Shown here: one piece after another, positions 1 through 12,278 of the stretch
How the letters are laid out: every line of letters begins with the position of its first letter
Numbering within the stretch: position 1 is the first letter of the stretch
Assembly (NCBI RefSeq): GCF_001949145.1
Contig: NW_019091398.1
Span: forward strand, 1,580,751-1,644,750
DNA: 64,000 bases
Direction: 5' to 3'
From: Acanthaster planci
Taxonomy: Eukaryota > Echinodermata > Asteroidea > Valvatida > Acanthasteridae
Notes under the pieces: generated by a model
Databases searched by the model: none
The model's input: only the letters and a program-made list of their open reading frames with translations
Told to the model about the DNA's origin: nothing
Made by a program: the position numbers and the translations under genes

Positions 1-345
1 CACAACCTGGGATATTCTGAGTACAGGATCTGAAGGCGTGTCAAAAACTGACGAATTGGGATATTCTGGGTACAGGATCTGAAGGTGTGTGACACAACCT
101 GGGATATTCTGGGTACAGGATCTGAAGGTGTGTCATGAACTGGGATATCCTGGGTGCAAGATCTGAAGGTGTGTCACAAACTGGGATATTTTGAGTGTAA
201 GATCTGAAGGTGTGTGACAACCTGGGATATCCTCGGCACAGGATCTGAAGATGCCTGACACAACTAGGGATATCCTGGCTGCTGGACCAGAAGGTGTGTG
301 ACACAACCTAGGATATCCTGAATGTGGGCTCTGAAGGTGTATAAC
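1..345. repeat. Minisatellite, about 42-bp unit, about 8 copies
   Basis: A degenerate direct tandem repeat. Each unit contains a form of GGGATATTCTGGGTACAGG followed by ATCTGAAGGTGTGT, spaced about 40-49 bases apart. The array starts at or before base 1, so its full length is unknown. It lies just beyond the 3' end of the TPD52-family gene. Reading frames across it are repeat artefacts, not genes. Confidence 0.85.
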
Positions 346-535
346 CAATCCCCATGCTCTTTGACAACCCCAACAAAAATCCCCCTTTCTCTCACTGGCC
401 CTACCCCAAGCCTCCTCTCCACAATTCCATTCTTAATATCAGCTCAGACAGGTTTTTTTTTTAAGTATCTAGGCTGAAGCTGACAGACAGACAAACTGCT
501 TTGACAGACAGACACAGAGCGGTGATGATCAGAGC

Positions 536-3500
536 CTACAAGGGAACCTTCTCCTCCGGGAGCAGGGCTGTCTTGGTGTGGGAATCCTGCTGCTGCTCTG
601 CACTGGCTGTGCTCTGGAGAACCTCTTCAAAGCTGGATTCTTGCGTCTTGCTTCCCGTTACCTTGGTCTGTTGAGAGTTGAACAATTCAAAATACATGAC
701 TTGATCAGGTATGATTATTTAGGATTTACTGAAAGAGCATATCCGTCAGGCCTAATCACTGGATACTGCATTAATCACTCTATCACCCCTGCTGACTAGA
801 CCTGACCAACAATCCCAGGTCTTTATAAGCTTGTTGGAAACTGCCTTGACAACTTGGAATATCCAGTTCAACCCAGTTCACTCCTGTAGTGCACACCTCT
901 ACTTGGAACCATCCTAAATCGCACCTTAAACATGCTGCAAGAATTAATGGCACAGTCTGAGACGTGCCAAGCCCCGCAAGTTACATTGGCTGGGTTGTAC
1001 CTTCCTCAGACCTGCCAAATTCTCCTGGAGGGCTTTAGACGATCTGGGAGGGTTTGAGACTGGAACTGTTGCCTGCATTACGGTATTACATACACGTAGA
1101 CAGCCACGTTGGCAGAGAAATGAACAGCTCCTACCTTGATTGTGTTTGTCGCAGACGACACCTTTTCCTCAAATGATTTGAAGGTGTTGGATTCTCTCAT
1201 ATCTCCAAGCTTCTTAGAAACAGCCGAGCCTAAGGTGTTAAACGCTGAGGTGGTCTTCTGTCCTGCAGTGGCAAGTCCCGACTTTGTCTTGTTGAACCTG
1301 TGTCCCAAATCATCAAAAAAATTGAGACATTGAGAACTACCGGTACATGCAAATGTAGCTGAATGCATTTTACTTCATGTAAATGCTTTGTACATGTATG
1401 TGCCGTCTGAGTCATTTTCAATCAGTTAGTTTCCGTTTACACTTTTCTGTAAGGCATACAAAGAGTAAGAGCTTTAGAAAAACAATTTCTTTGAAGGAAA
1501 AGGCATCCAGCTACGCACTGAAATATGAGGATTTATTTGGGCTGCAGTAGAGAAGAGTGTAAGAACTAAAAGCTTAACAGTAATACTGTTTATTACCTTT
1601 GCAGGAAAGATAAATCAATTTACAAGTCAACATGAAAGGTACAGTCCATCAATGGCAGTTATTCAGAAAGTAACTGATGGAATTATTGTTGAAAAGCATA
1701 CTTGGTATATGTATAAAGATGGTCCGGTGGCTAAACTCCCTGTGAGATTATTCTTTCTGGTACGCGGTCAGTTTGAAGAAAAAAAATGAAAGAGGGTAAA
1801 TTCCAATGATGCATAGAAGATTCATTTGTGGAAAACTGCCATTAGAGGTGTGCACAAGAGTTGACTCCACAAACATACATTGTGTTCGCACGTGATTCCT
1901 AAAATTTGTCTACATGTGACTGCATGTCAGAACATATTTGACACTAATGTCTCATTCAGGTGCAATTCAAAACATGAATCAAATTGAAATCCTAGAATAT
2001 TGCTTTTCTCGCAAATACGGTCTGTGCTGTTCACCGAGCAGAAATTTCATCTTCGGTTTTATTTTTTTAGATATTAAGTACAGGTAACAGTTTTTCCCCA
2101 CAAATGAAAACTGATGAATCATCAGTACCCTCGGACCAAAAGTACCGTACATGTACATTCATTAATGAACCTCAAGTGAAGTCTTATTTTTGTCTTTGTC
2201 CTCAATTTCAAAGAAGTAGGTAGTGGATTGCAAATTATACACGTACAGGGTACATGTACCGGTACGTTGCTTCGGTGCATGGGGAAAAATGCTGTTAGAA
2301 ATGCACCTGCTAACTACATGTACATGAAGGCACTGCATTCTATTAAGGTCAGTTTGTTGCAGTGTTAATCAAATGGGTTAGTTTGGATGCGTTAATGAAC
2401 TACAGTTGCTCATTTAAGTCCTCACCCGGGTATATGCAACAGAACCCAACTTTGTACTCTGCAAGGTTTGCAGAAACATCACAGTAGCTAATCTTTGTTT
2501 TGTTTGAGTTTTGTGGAGCTGAGAAGTACCAGTTGCTTCAATGTAATGTTTCAAACACTGTGCTTTGTTATCATCAGGACATATCTCTCAGAACCAAACA
2601 AAACAACCCCCCCCAAAAAAAGGAGTAGCTTCCATCATGTTAATGTAAACCTTCTATATTTTGTTCATATCCACCATGCATACATGTACAAGTCTCATAA
2701 AACCGAACAGATGACATTATGGGCTATACATGTCCTGGTACATTTATATTCATGAATTTTACATTCAACTTTGCCTGAAAGTTGCAGGTACCGTAACTCT
2801 GAGTGATTGCATAGTGTCAGAATGCTGAGGCAGATGATCACTGAGTACATACTGTGCATGTGCATTGTACGTGTACATGTACATGTTGTACGTGTACCGC
2901 ACAATGCACAATTTAACAAAACCCCACTGCTGCAGTTTGCTACATTTCTTCGATTTCAGCAGGATTTTGTTTAAAGCTAGATAGAGTTAAGATTAGTAAG
3001 AGTATGCATGGTTAATTGGAAAATTCAATATGCATCATACACATGTAAACTGCAAATAGAGGGTGAATAGAAAATTGAGGATGATCCTGGCTCATTTACC
3101 AGTGTGATGAGGGGAGTGGAAAAGGGTGGGGCATTAGAAGATTATGGTCAGATCTAGCATGTCGAAGGAATGCATTCAAGTCAATTTAATGGAACTATCT
3201 CATTGCTTGAAATTGAAGAAGACATGTTTTGTGCATGCACACAATGCACTGAACATGCTGAAAGTCAGAGAGCAGCATCCCCTTCAAAAACTGTCAACAC
3301 AACGTCTGTCAATTTCACAAAGTTTCAAACATGTTGGATACTCTGATAGAGTCTCAGCGACAGCACACTCCTTATGCAAACCACATTTTATCAGAAGCAT
3401 GCAGCTCAAGAAACCTTTTATCCAATCAGCTTTGTACCAGAAATGTAACCTGTGACCAAAAGAAACACAAGTTCATAACATAAAGGCAATTTGCAATGCA

Positions 3501-6500
3501 AGAGATGATTTTGGGAAGCTAAATGTACATGTGTAAGATGACATCCCCAAGCAATGACTGCATAACTGTGCTGATTTGATGACCTTCATGCTGTGGTCTA
3601 TGATAGCTATCCCTACTTACACTTCAGATGTCGTAACTTTCTCATTCCACTCTGCGAGTTTTGTGCTCGTGGAGACATATCTGTGCAGTGGCATTAGTTT
3701 ATTAAACTGAGATAAATACAAAGTCAAGACTTGTCCAAATCCAAGACAAATCCAGGTTTTTCCCGGCCAAAAATTCCTATGCACAGCCTTGACAGTGGAC
3801 CTTTTCTATGCTTTTGTGACTTATCAACTTTTTCCGACCAAGAGAAGCTACTGCGCAATAGGATTTTCCCATGACAATGGGGAAGAGGGATCCTAGAATA
3901 AGTCTCTTCCATGCTACATGTAGATGTTGTTGATGGTGTAGGAAGTGAGGAACCAAATCTCAAAGTCTGAGTGGACTGCTTGTGGCTGACATACCGTACA
4001 TGCAATTTCTGCCAGCCTGATTTCATGGTTTTCAGCGGTGATATAATGCTACTTCATGTAATGTGTATCAACAGCAAACATGCAATGTAATAAACTTTTG
4101 TTCTAATGACAGCACACTTCGTTTACATATGTATTTTTCAATCGTTACTCAAGTTGGCATCCACTGGGTCCACAGGAAAGTGTTTTTCCTACGTTACTCA
4201 TGTTGGCATCCACATGGGTCCAATGAAAAGTGTTTTTCAATGTTACTCGTTTGGCATCCACATGGGTCCACTGAAAAGTGTTTTTCTACATCACTCACAT
4301 TGGCATCCACATGGGTCCACTGAAAAGTGTTTTTCAATGTTACTCATGTTGGCATCCACATGGGTCCACCATGTCCACTGAAAAGTGTTTTTCAATGTTA
4401 CTCATTTGGCATCCACTGGGTCCACTGAAAAGTGTTTTTCAATGTAATTCATGTTGGCATCCACTGGGTCCATAGAAAAGTGTACTTTTTAAAGTGCCAT
4501 GTCGTCAGTATACAGTATACATGTTCATAACGTGCACGTCATGGACAGCCACATCGAAGGTAAAATGAGCTTGAACATGAGATATATACATGTACGACTC
4601 ACACATGAACATGTACCGGTACACAACACTGTTCAGGAAATTTAGTATGAAGACACAGTTAAAATGATACAGGATTTTGTATACTGTACACTACACCAGT
4701 GCCTATTTGTGGTGTATACAAAATTGTTTAATATCTGAATCAAATCTGTGGACTGTGATGAGTTTGAGGATTAAATTTTCCCTACATACATGTACACACG
4801 TACCAAATGTGATACGTGTGTATGACTTAACCCTCCTTTAGTTTTACAGCACAAATATGCACAAGTGCCCAAGGTCACTCTCTTGCATGTTGGTGCAGTG
4901 CACAACACAACACAGCTGTGCATCTTTGAGGTGTTTACCAAGTGACCCAAAGAGTGACTTCAGCATAGGAGGGTTAATTAATGTACATTTGGTTGATATG
5001 CTACACGTACAAATGCCTTTCTTGGGTTATTTTTTAACAGTAATCTAAACATTTTGTCTCATTCACACTATGCTAGTAAATATTTGTTTGCTTATTTCAA
5101 ACTATTGAAATCAATGTCCACAGGGTCAAGTTGGTCTTTTGGAGGGAATGAAAGTGACTGTTTTTGTTCTGTCTGATGCATTTCTTTTTTTGATACAGTA
5201 GGTACATGTACGTGTACTTTGGAAATTTAGTTTGCCTTTTTTTTTTAACCAGCCGAGGTAAATGATGTTGACTTACGCATTGGATTGCTGGAAATTTTGC
5301 CAGCCATGTTTGAAGTCTTCCTTCATCTGGTTGATAGGAGTTATGCCCAGCTTTCGTTTGATCTCCTTGGCGTGGGTCTCCTTGGCTCGTAGAGTCTGCC
5401 TTAGTGTCAGGATGTCACTCTCAACCTTGAGACAGAAGGGAGAAACACAACTGTGTCTAGTCATCACTGAGACAGCACTGATAAAATGTCATTTCCAGGC
5501 CTGGCAATGCATGCATCCCTTATGGTGTGAAAAATGACGCAAATGAGGTCTTCCACTGCTTTTTTTTAAATGTGGATCTGCAGCGGTAGAGGTGTCTGTA
5601 CTCATCTGCCCTCGGCCTTGGCAGTTGATCAGGGCACTTCATGTACATGTATGCATCATACAATGTACACGTACACACTAGTAAATGGCATAGTGTTTTC
5701 TGATAAGAGCAAAACTAGTTTCTGCATATATACCGTACATGTGGGGTACCGAAGTGAATACGTCACGCGCACAATTAGTGTGTAAAAGGCATTAGCGCAA
5801 GAACCAGCGCGTGAACCAACACGCGCGCGTACTCCATTTGTTTGCACTGCACTTTCCGGTTCACAGTGACGTCACACTTCGGTACTCTATTCTAGAAACA
5901 TGCACTCTGTGTGTATGCACATGCACATTTGTAAATGCAGGCTTCAATTTACACCTGTACAGTTTTCAAAAGTTTGGGTCAAAACATGTTGTGTACTTCA
6001 AGGCCAACACTTTCTCCTAACCAGATTACACTACATGTGTACATGTACCTCAGCCAGTTCTGATCGCAGTCTCTCCCGTTCCACTTCATCCCTTTCAATC
6101 TCGACCCCAGGGCTTGGCAAGTCGCTAGGGGTGCTGGCCGGTGTGTTATCGTACAGCGGTGTTGAGTCTGGGGAGGACAGGGGCTCTTCTATAGAAATGA
6201 CAAGTAAACAGCAAAAAGGCTTCTTACAGGATGTTTACATGGTTAACTTGGAAATAAGTAACACAACTTCGGTTACATTTACCATTTTTAACATTGTGCA
6301 TTTTGTGGAAAGCCTGGTGTCCATATTATTCAATTCAGCTGAAAATCATGCATGCTAATTACTACAAATGCTCAGCCTGTAATGTATGCATGGTATGCAT
6401 GGTAAGAGGTACACATTGTACTACATGCACATGTATGTACTGTGCCATGTTTCTGAAAAAAGGATTCTTTATTAGGCCTTTTGTACATTGAGAAATCATA

Positions 6501-7765
6501 GAAACACCCATACATTTTCCATTTTCACACAACATGTACATGTAAGTACCTGTACACTATATATGTACACTGTTTGTGAACAATACAATCATGCATGTCC
6601 TGACGATACGTGTATGTTATGGATGCATGATTTAGCATTCATACATGTACATGTACATGTACATTGTACACAATGTAGACACTTAGCATGTACGTGTACA
6701 TGCACCTGCTCATTGCGCTGCTCAATTTACCCATGACTAGTACATGCACATATACACGTACGTACATTATATACATTATTGTTGAACCACATGCATGTAA
6801 GTATACAGTTGTACATGTACACTGTACCTGTTCATAATGTACATGTATTAAAACAAACACGGCAAAATGTGTTCCTATAATATATACATGTTGTATACCA
6901 GTGGCTCAGTGGTTATATACACGTACAATGTACGTACATGTACGTGTACATGTATACCGGTATATTGTACATGTACATACATGTACCAGTTCATGTATGT
7001 GCGCACATGTAAGTACTGTACATGTACATTTATGCATCTAAATATACACAGTGAAAACAATTAGTAAGCTTATATAGTCAGGCTAGTGTTCTTTACATGT
7101 ACATGTACACAACCTATCGTACATACATGTACATGTACACGTCCATGTACCGGTACATAGAAAATGACTACATGGTACACTTAGTACATGTACATACACG
7201 TGTACGAATATATACACCTGTACATGTCCGTGTACAGTGTACTCGATGTTGGCACAACTACATGTACATCATACATGTATCGGTGCAGTGCACAGCGCAT
7301 TGTATACTGTACAAGATATGTACATGTATACATGTACATGTACATGTACCGGTAGTGTACATCTGTAGTAATGGTACACATGTACATGTACGCTCACTAG
7401 ACTAGACAGCAAAATCAGTACGATACAAATACAACACAAAAACACACAAAGGTTGTTCCACCTGATTTTGGATAAACTCCGCCCCCATCATCCTCATCAA
7501 CTCCATAGTCAGGAACGATGCTGAGATATGAGTGATAACTCGGTGCCCCCTCCAGCGGTGATTTGTAATCATCAGTTAGTTCACGCTCATCCACTGAGCC
7601 ATAGCCTTCCTCTTCTGCAACGAAGGACTGAAGGCTCTCATTAATGTAGAGCAGCTTTTCATCAGCACTAGCTGAAGCCTGAGGGTCAGTGTCTGAGGTG
7701 GACTGTGGCCTGGGCTTGTTACTGGTTGGGGTGTGCGATGCCTTCTTCCTACTCAGATGATTCAT
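536..7765 (-). CDS. TPD52: TPD52-family protein (tumor protein D52-like), five coding exons
   Basis: Coding exons in order are 7765-7462, 6188-6049, 5425-5277, 1297-1135 and 667-536 (stop TAG). They total 888 nt, or 295 residues. All junctions are AG/GT and phases match (1, 0, 2, 0). Exons 2-3 encode the acidic-to-coiled-coil region (ERDEVERERLRSELAE, then TLRQTLRAKETHAKEIKRKLG). Exon 4 carries the family signature AGQKTTSAFNTLGSAVSKKL followed by NTFKSFEEKV. Exon 5 has the usual C-terminal pattern with SSFEEVLQS. TPD52 proteins are small coiled-coil dimers linked to membrane trafficking and lipid storage. Vertebrate members are about 180-225 residues, so this long form has an extended N-terminus from exon 1 (Ser/Pro/acidic, with DDYKSPLEG). 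I chose ATG 7765. The frame stays open upstream to an AG near 7812, so exon 1 could instead be internal. Confidence 0.88.
1298..5276 (-). other. TPD52 intron 3 (4 kb, repeat-bearing)
   Basis: The intron between coding exons 5425-5277 and 1297-1135. Apart from the 49-bp minisatellite at 4148-4485 and scattered TACATG runs, I see no coding exon on either strand. Shorter TPD52 introns at 668-1134, 5426-6048 and 6189-7461 also lack recognisable exons. The last of these holds the densest TACATG tract. Confidence 0.6.
4148..4485. repeat. Minisatellite, 49-bp unit, about 7 copies
   Basis: Direct repeats of a unit containing TTGGCATCCACATGGGTCCA then CTGAAAAGTGTTTTTCAATG. Copies begin near 4155, 4204, 4253, 4302, 4350, 4409 and 4457. 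Some copies lack ACAT after CATCC, and the fifth has an inserted CCATGTCCA-like block. The array lies in TPD52 intron 3. Confidence 0.9.
6530..7400. repeat. Dense (TACATG)n / ACATGTAC palindromic tract
   Basis: Very many overlapping ACATGTAC, TACATGTACATG, TACCGGTA and ACGTACAT words. They are self-complementary and hexamer-periodic. Shorter runs of the same word occur throughout 1-26 kb, for example 9705-9730, 10091-10160, 10640-10690, 11173-11200, 20683-20700 and 22890-22920. His/Thr/Cys/Val- and Tyr/Met-rich reading frames here are artefacts of the repeat. Confidence 0.85.
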
Positions 7766-10700
7766 GGTTGGGAATTTGATATTGTCCAAAAGGCTATACA
7801 GAATCCACTGAAATTAATCAGGTCTACAAGGCCTACTCACTTTGTATAAAAAATGCAGACAAAAAGTAACAAGCGATGTGAAAATACCTTGAATGATATT
7901 TTTTTAAATTAAGTGCTGCTTCACCGTTGAATGAAAGTTTGCTGGACAGTGTCAAAAAGCTGACGAAGAGAAATTCCGCTCTGCGATGATTGTTTCAACA
8001 ACTGCTCTCTTCTGTGGCAATCTAATCCTGTGACTGTGACTGTGGGACAAATCTACCGGTATTTTTCGTAACCAAGCTTAACAAACCGAGTGCATGCACA
8101 TGTACCGGTACCAGTAGGTGGAAAGTAACAGTTGCCACTGTTTTCTCTTCAAGTTCACATAAAATTTTGCTGGATTGTATGCAGAGTTGCTCTCCATTCA
8201 CATGTTGTGGTCATGAACTGGTCCTGGTGCGTGGCGCAAATGAAACATCCAGTGACACCAACTGAGGAAGTTCTGTTTCTCCAAGACAATGTACCTGTCC
8301 AAGTCTTAAGAAACCAATCTCAACATACCGGTACATACGTTTACAATGGCACAGCCAGGCAATCTGAACACTGCTACAAGTGCTGTAGAAGCCTGTTGAA
8401 AATGATGGATGAGTGACTTTCCAAACTGTGGTTGTAGTACTAGCTTCCTGTCTTCAAGCATCAGACTGAAACCACAGCAATGTGTGTAATATCCTTTTGT
8501 CCTGATACAATGGCATTCCAGGCATGAGTTCCATCTATTTACAGAAATTTCAATGCAAGGCTGGAATGGCCTTTTTAAAGAAAATGCTGAGAGTTATTCT
8601 GACCAGCTTATAGCTGCATGTATGTGGAACGGCTGGCTGTTTTTCATGGATACTTTGCTAACCACTGCAAAAACCTCAGCTGATAAACAGAGTCATATGA
8701 AGCAGAGCACAAACTGGCACCAAGAAATCCAAACTCCTCAGCTTTCAAAGGCTGTAGTAATCCCTCTAACAGTGCAATATTGTGTTCATCTGGGATCATT
8801 ACCGCCAACCACAGACATGTACAAGTAATGTGTGCTTAAGGGGGTGTCGAAGAAGAGTCCAAACACTCAACAAGGCTTCCAGAAAGTGAACTATGACCCG
8901 GCCATCTCTGTTATCATATGATTGCATTTGCAGTGGGTTCATAGTTTGGACAATCAACCAAATTTAAATGTCCACCAAACATCTAGCCAAATCAATTCAG
9001 TGTAGACCCATGCATCCAACTTGTATCAATTATTACTCTTCCATGTACATTCTTCACGGATACAAGTGCATGTACCATACCTCTGTTCATTTCCTACTTT
9101 TCCTTTGGGAGAGTTCATCATTACTTTGTGGCAGTGTCAGCACTACAATTTTGTCCATCTGCGTCAATTACAGTCAGAGGCAAGTACCGGTAGAAGCCGG
9201 CTAGCACTTGGTTTGATGTGACTGAACCATTTTGTATATGTACATGTACCAGTACATGTATATATGTACATGTGCGCAATACGTAGGTTAATAGTGAGTG
9301 ACATGCACGAATTTAATTTAATTTATTTCTTCTTTATCCTGGGTAAACCATTCCACGAAGTGAGGTAGAAAGGTGCCACTTTAAACTTTTGCCACGTTTG
9401 CAGTCGCTGTATTCCTCCCTGCTGTTGTTGATTGTACGTACACAGCACAGCTGTCACACTGAACATGCTGAAAGCAGAAGAGTGTAACCATCATGGAAAT
9501 CACAGGAAGATGCTGCAGCAGCTCAAGGAGACATTTACACATGTATGAATCCATTTTCAGCACATCAAGACTCAATCAAGCTGTAGAGGCACTGCATGAA
9601 CTCCCATTTATTGTAGGCAGCATTTGTTACTCACGTGCACTGGATATGTATTATTTCCAGATGATTCTCCATGTACATGTGTTGAGAATGAGAGTTTCCA
9701 AGTACGTACATGTACATGTACATGTACATTGATCCAAATGCACTTACGTCATCTGTGGGGTTAACACTAGAGGAACACCATCACCTAACACAACTGACTC
9801 ATTTGGAATCCTGTACAAATATTGAACAATACACGCACAAGGCCTGCCATATGTAAATATTTCAAGGCCTCGTCTGGCTGTACTGGTATTTGAATATTGG
9901 ACACGTATACATGTTTACATGTAGTTGCATGCATGCACAATCTGGAAATCATTTTGAGGAATCAAAAAATAATTACTGTTTGTTGTTCAGTCGCTGTTAA
10001 AACCTGCCACTTCATTTTTTAAGTACAAGGCAACAAAGCGTATTCCTTGCTTAACCTGTTAACAATAAAGGTCAAACAGCACACATGACCATGTACATGT
10101 ACACTGTACAGTACATGTACATGTACAGTGTATGTACATTGTACATGTACATGTATGTGCATCACATCGAACAACGGAATTTGAAGGCGAACACACACAA
10201 TTACATGTAAGCCTTTCATTTAGAAATTATTCAGACCTTAAGGAGCCACAAAACTGGTAACGCTCAAAGCATGTAGCAGTGCTTAAATCAAAATGGAACA
10301 TGTACACGTGCCATTGAGGAATAGTCTCCATGCAGTAACTCAGCTGCTGTACTGCAAAATTGCTGATTTAAACAGCTGAAAAGAAGCCCTGACAGTACAA
10401 GAATCAAGTTGTGTATTTTGCATGGCCCTAGTTTAGTATTTTCAATCAACGAAATTACATCTATAAAAGGCCATTAACTACAACATATTGTGTGGGTAGA
10501 ATCATGTGCACAAGGGTTAACGTACACCCACTCATTTTATCAATATTCGGCTAGCATGTACATGTATGTATGTGACGTCATATTGCAAAAGAGGCAACAT
10601 GTTTTGCAAAAAAAAAACCAAATACCGTATATGTATACAGGTACATGTACATGTATGTACATGTGCAGTATTCCTACATGTACATGTATCTTGTACAGTC

Positions 10701-10828
10701 ATGTTGAAAAGGATCTTCACACATGACTTCCTACATGCAGCTGTTGCATGGTACATGTACATGTATTTCAGAAATTTATACTGGCATAATATACACACGG
10801 ATATGTGTACAATGTACACTCTACTCAC

Positions 10829-10880
10829 CGTCCAAAGAATAGTAGAGGTGATCCTCTTCACTTGCTTTGTCTGATTCCAT
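10829..10880 (-). CDS. TPD52: Probable alternative first coding exon of the TPD52-family gene
   Basis: A 52-nt minus-strand exon starts at ATG 10880 and encodes MESDKASEEDHLYYSLD. It ends in a strong donor (GACG/GTGAGT) in phase 1. That phase matches TPD52 exon 2 (6188-6049), which needs exactly one upstream base, so splicing here bypasses exon 7765-7462. The product would be 211 residues, the normal size for the family. Alternative promoters and N-termini are known for vertebrate TPD52. The acidic N-terminus fits, but this short exon rests only on the ATG, the donor and the phase. Confidence 0.6.
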
Positions 10881-10917
10881 TATTTCCAGTGGCAACATTC
10901 AACTTCAAATTATTTTT

Positions 10918-10925
10918 TATTTATA
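10918..10925 (-). promoter_or_regulatory. TATA-like box upstream of the short TPD52 first exon
   Basis: TATAAATA reads on the minus strand 38-45 bases upstream of ATG 10880. If it is used, the 5' UTR would be only about 10-15 bases. The surroundings are AT-rich, so this may be chance. Confidence 0.22.
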
Positions 10926-11951
10926 AGTACCGGTACATGTACATGTAGGGTGCATACTCATGTACTTGTGCACATGTTCCCTGTTCCTTGGTCAATACAG
11001 GATATCAGAACATACAATGTACAGTGTACATTGGTGTGCATGTACACGCAAGCATTCACAATCCTCTCCTTTATCACATTGGTACGCTGCACCTTTCTGT
11101 ACAAGTTACGTCAATCCAGCTTTCTTTTGCAATTGAACTTGTAAGAGTGAAAATTGCAAGCCATCCAGACAGGGATGTACATGTACATGTACATGTATAC
11201 AAGCACTAAAAGTGTGAGGAAAATGTGTCCACCTGCAGTACACACATTGTACACAGTTGACGGTATGAAAGGTCCAATGATATTTGATGGACACCCAGCT
11301 GTGGAGCATCCTGAACTCAGTGAAGACAAGCAGACTGATGTCTTTCTGTTTTTATTACTCATTCCTGATCCTTTCCTAAGGGTACCACACATTTGCTGTA
11401 TATAGCCACACAGGGCCTCAAACCAATCCCTGAAATCAGTGTGTGTACATGTACTTCCTGTCTTTGTCAAAGTAGAGACTTGGAAGAAATTTAGGAAGTG
11501 GTTCTTCCTGTCGATTTCCCATTCATTGTGTTTACAAACATACGGTACCTACATGTATCAGTACAAACATTTAAACACGTACATGTACATGTATAGCATG
11601 TACCAGCACATGTACGTGTAGGTGTACATGTATATATATGTGCATGTGGACCTAAGAAACATGTACATGTGTACCGTAGTATGAACCTTGTGTGGAGTAA
11701 GACAGGTCCACACAAGGGTGCAGGGTTTTCTAAGGATTTCAACTAGAGGTGCATGAAAACATATTTTCGCAACATGTCATGCATGCACATGTACATGTGT
11801 ACTTGGTAGAAAAAAGGGAAAAACACCCAAACATAGAAGAGCATTGCTCTTGAGAAGGTATACTGGCACATGTACGTGTTCTGGTATGTACAAGGTACAT
11901 GTCCTTTTAAATATTATCAATGCACATGTACATGTACACTGTACAGATGTG

Positions 11952-12278
11952 TGTTACGCCTCCAACTATAGCATAAGTCCCAACTATAGTTGGGACAGTT
12001 CCAACTGTAGTGCTGCAGTTGGGCTGGCCCAACTATTGTTGACCAATGCCTGTGGGAAATGTCTCAACATTACCCAAGTCAATGTGTCTCACACTTGACA
12101 CAATTCATCTAAAATGTGGCACTTCATCTGTTCATCTAGCCCTATGACCAATGACATGACATTTGTAAACAATATGACTTTGGCACATGCTGGGCACATC
12201 ATGCACACAGGACCTCTCTGCTGTAGTTGGGACGGGCCCAACTATAGTTGGGACTGATGCTATAGTTGGGGCGTAACA
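11952..12278. mobile_element. Foldback MITE with CCCAACTATAGTTGGG palindromes
   Basis: The left end reads TGTTACGCCTCCAACTATAG then CAT.AGTCCCAACTATAGTTGGGAC. The right end is its reverse complement with few changes (GCTATAGTTGGGGCGTAACA at the outer end). The inverted arms are about 45 bp, each holding an internal palindrome. The element is 327 bp with no coding capacity. No clear target-site duplication is visible. Confidence 0.72.

Noticed and set aside
4148-4485. Regular repeats and spacers reminiscent of a CRISPR array
   Set aside because: The whole unit repeats head to tail with no unique spacers, in an intron of an animal gene. It is a minisatellite. The same applies to 1-345 and 37413-37724.
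6530-7400. Multiple open frames rich in Tyr/Met/His/Cys/Val on both strands
   Set aside because: They are translations of TACATG/ACATGTAC repeats, present on both strands at once, with no family similarity.
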